A stretch of DNA of 64,000 bases from Zychaea mexicana (Eukaryota > Mucoromycota > Mucoromycetes > Mucorales > Lichtheimiaceae), in assembly GCF_025766255.1 (NCBI RefSeq), contig NW_026516682.1, positions 434,001 through 498,000 of the forward strand, written 5' to 3'. How positions within the stretch are numbered: position 1 is the first letter of the stretch; each line of letters begins with the position of its first letter. The position numbers and the translations under genes were made by a program. Shown one piece after another: positions 61,649 through 64,000 of this stretch. The notes below the pieces were generated by a model. That model was given only the letters and a program-made list of their open reading frames with translations, ran no database searches and was not told the origin of the DNA.

Positions 61649-62697
61649 GTACGTATATGTTCGCCGCTGACAGACCTTTGTGCTATTTCTTTTATTTGTA
61701 GGAACTGTGGAGGAGTAGGTTCTGTCGGGAACTGAGGCTTGTGGACAAGAAAGGGAGAGGTGTAGGTTCTGCCGGGAACTGAGGCTTGCGGAAAACAAGG
61801 GAGGGCAACCTCCCTTGTGGGTACGTATATGTTCGCCGCTGACAGACCTTTGTGCTATCATATTTCTTTTATTTGTAGGAACTGTGGAGGAGTAGGTTCT
61901 GTCGGGAACTGAGGCTTGTGGACAAGAAAGGGAAAGGTGTAGGTTCTGCCGGGAACTGAGGCTTGCGGAAAACAAGGGAGGGCAACCTGCCTTGTGGGTA
62001 CGTATATGTTCGCCGCTGACAGACCTTTGTGCTATTTCTTTTATCTGTAGGAACTGTGGAGGAGTAGGTTCTGTCGGGAACTGAGGCTTGTGGACAAGAA
62101 AGGGAAAGGTGTAGGTTCTGCCGGGAACTGAGGCTTGCGGAAAACAAGGGAGGGCAACCTCCCTTGTGGGTACGTATATGTTCGCCGCTGACAGACCTTT
62201 GTGCTATCATATTTCTTTTATTTGTAGGAACTGTGGAGGAGTAGGTTCTGTCGGGAACTGAGGCTTGTGGACAAGAAAGGGAAAGGTGTAGGTTCTGCCG
62301 GGAACTGAGGCTTGCGGAAAACAAGGGAGGGCAACCTCCCTTGTGGGTACGTATATGTTCGCCGCTGACAGACCTTTGTGCTATCATATTTCTTTTATTT
62401 GTAGGAACTGTGGAGGAGTAGGTTCTGTCGGGAACTGAGGCTTGTGGACAAGAAAGGGAAAGGTGTAGGTTCTGCCGGGAACTGAGGCTTGCGGAAAACA
62501 AGGGAGGGCAACCTCCCTTGTGGGTACGTATATGTTCGCCGCTGACAGACCTTTGTGCTATCATATTTCTTTTATTTGTAGGAACTGTGGAGGAGTAGGT
62601 TCTGTCGGGAACTGAGGCTTGTGGACAAGAAAGGGAGAGGTGTAGGTTCTGCCGGGAACTGAGGCTTGCGGAAAACAAGGGAGGGCAACCTCCCTTG
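61649..62697 (+). repeat. Six-unit tandem array; each unit is intron-like plus a 119-nt exon-like block
   Basis: Units start at 61649, 61821, 61998, 62170, 62347 and 62524 (periods 172 or 177 nt). Each opens with a donor-like GTACGTATATG, carries a branch-like GCTGAC, a pyrimidine tract and TTTGTAG, giving intron-like segments of 53 nt (units 1 and 3) or 58 nt (units 2, 4, 5, 6). The following block is 119 nt in units 1-5 and itself holds two copies of a ~46-nt subrepeat (TAGGTTCTGYCGGGAACTGA) and a terminal hairpin (GGGAGGGCAACCTCCC). The last unit ends GAGGAACG without a new donor. All three plus frames of the block contain stops. The minus strand is open through the 177-nt units. Near-identity suggests recent expansion or homogenisation. 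Confidence 0.92.
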
Positions 62698-64000
62698 AGG
62701 AACGAAGGATTCATAAAAGTCGGTCGACGTGTCAGGCAACATCAAATAAACTTGGTTTCTTATTGTACTTTCTTAAATAATGTAATTGTAACTATTGGGC
62801 AGATCGAGTGACGATTGTAATAAACGCGATCTTTATTTTTACATCTTCCTACTGCCATTGCGCTTGGTACTTGTTGGTGCTTTCTCTGGAGCAGTTATGT
62901 AGTTGCAAATGAGCCTTTTTGTGCTTGAGTCGTCGAGAAAACCGTAGGCTGTGCATTCGCATGTGTGCTCTCAAAAACAATACAGCTGGTTTACCTTCAC
63001 GACTATACCAACAATGATTGCAAATTGCTGGTGGCAAAATAAAAAACCGTATCGCAAAGCAAACAGATCATCCTCATATTCACATATACACGAACCAGAT
63101 CGCCAACCCAAACTTGCCTTGATTTCTTTGCAGTATAAAAGGCCCAGTACATAAGCTCACTAGGGAAGTTACATCATCCGACTTCTTGGGTCTTGCCACT
63201 AATCTCTCATGCTACTGTCTCTCGACATTATTACCACTGATACACGTACAGTATACATACAAAGCTCATGCCTCGTCTACATATTCTTGCAATCAGACAA
63301 AACGATACGTTTGCATATGAAATAGTAGCTTTGAATTTCGAACCAAATGTGATGTGATTTGATGCTCTCTTGGGCTGTTGCCCTGCTAGTTCTTTCCCTT
63401 TCAGACCCAAATACTACATGATGTATCAGAGCGATCAGAGAGGATGATGTAAGGGAGTTTTGCAATGGCAAGGGATTCAAGCAAACGTTTTTTACTATTT
63501 GATTTCATCACCTTCACGGAATCATCGTTCATGTCTTTACAGGGCGAGCACTTGTGGCGTTGTTACATGGCTTAGAATCTTTGGATGACCTGAATAACTT
63601 TCTTTACAATCGGGTTGGTCACCCAGTCTTGCAGGTTGTGTAAATGCGTTTCGCAGTTGATGGCTAATTTATGTCACACCAGAACCTGCGGTATGTAACC
63701 GAATAATAAAAAACAGAATTGGCGCTGGTGTGGGCGGCACCTTCTTATGCTAGAAAATGCTAATCTTTCCGGGCTCTTTGCTTATCGCAGATATTCCCCT
63801 GAGACTACATTGAAGAACTTTCTGTCGCCCTAACCCAGAAAAAAAAAAGATAGAAAAAAATTCAGGTCAGTCCAGGAGGATGGATAACATTCATGTATGA
63901 CAGCATGCCGATAGTAATGGCACCCTCAGTCTGAGCTCCAAGAGTGAGGAGTGTTCTTAATTGCCGTTTCTCTCAACGTAGGCAGCAGACGCTCTATGTC
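62698..64000. other. Intergenic; possible BED-finger relic
   Basis: A minus ORF at 62849-63037 begins MPPAICNHCWYSREG and ends KKAHLQLHNCSRES, recalling a Cys2/His-Cys BED-type finger of hAT transposases with an insertion between the halves. It is short and isolated, so it is noted only as a possible relic. Nothing else to the window end can be supported. Confidence 0.35.

Noticed and set aside
61649..62697. CRISPR array
   Set aside because: Units are long, near-identical throughout and without unique spacers, and the genome is eukaryotic.
61869..62714. 281-aa repetitive ORF on the minus strand (and a 119-aa one at 61616-61975)
   Set aside because: It is the antisense of the tandem array. 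The open frame follows from the 177-nt period, shifts at the 172-nt units, and has an ordinary low-complexity composition. A repeat protein is kept only as an alternative in the findings.

Overview
This is eukaryotic nuclear DNA, most likely from a Mucoromycota (Mucorales-type) fungus. About a dozen protein genes are broken by short introns (about 45-100 nt) with GTRNGT-like donors and CTAAC/CTGAC-like branch points. The gene families are fungal (Vfa1, Dnf-type flippase, Tao3/Mor2, Rli1, Bsd2-like). The accessory part holds a DIRS-type tyrosine recombinase relic and decayed TPR/F-box genes, both common in Mucorales. Species cannot be named from the sequence alone.

Layout: 1-3.3 kb is a mobile-element and AT-rich patch (DIRS relic with inverted repeats, a lysine-rich AT-rich ORF with one in-frame stop, a foldback element). 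3.9-4.7 kb is a decayed TPR/F-box gene. 6.1-7.8 kb holds VFA1 and ribosomal protein eL24. 8.4-15 kb holds two paralogous secreted 'choice-of-anchor A' surface proteins. 15.6-23.2 kb holds a P4-ATPase flippase and PRMT5, both on the minus strand. 23.2-31.2 kb is gene-poor. 31.2-43 kb is gene-dense: Siw14-type phosphatase, Bsd2/Ndfip-like protein, a small probable mitochondrial protein, RLI1/ABCE1, an SLC49-like transporter, an HDDC2-like nucleotidase and EMC5. 43.1-51.1 kb is one large Furry/Tao3/Mor2 gene. 51.8-58 kb holds prefoldin subunit 3, a pepsin-fold protein lacking both catalytic motifs, and ARP6. 58-64 kb holds a second decayed TPR/F-box gene, an unidentified gene, and two unusual tandem-repeat arrays.

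Most of the genes are unrelated housekeeping functions: ribosome biogenesis and recycling (eL24, Rli1), membrane and ER quality control (EMC5, Bsd2-like, Vfa1, flippase), polarity (Tao3, flippase) and chromatin or arginine methylation (ARP6, PRMT5). There are no operons. Two pairs are divergent over about 200 bp (SIW14/Bsd2-like, small mitochondrial-type gene/RLI1). Exon models were built by hand from splice consensus, phase and family similarity.

Most interesting: (1) eL24 can be read in frame only if a single-nucleotide exon is spliced in. (2) A six-unit tandem array at 61.6-62.7 kb looks in every unit like a complete 53/58-nt intron plus a 119-nt exon. (3) A 130-bp repeat pair upstream carries a strong hairpin followed by a T run. 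(4) A secreted pepsin-like protein has lost both active-site aspartate motifs.
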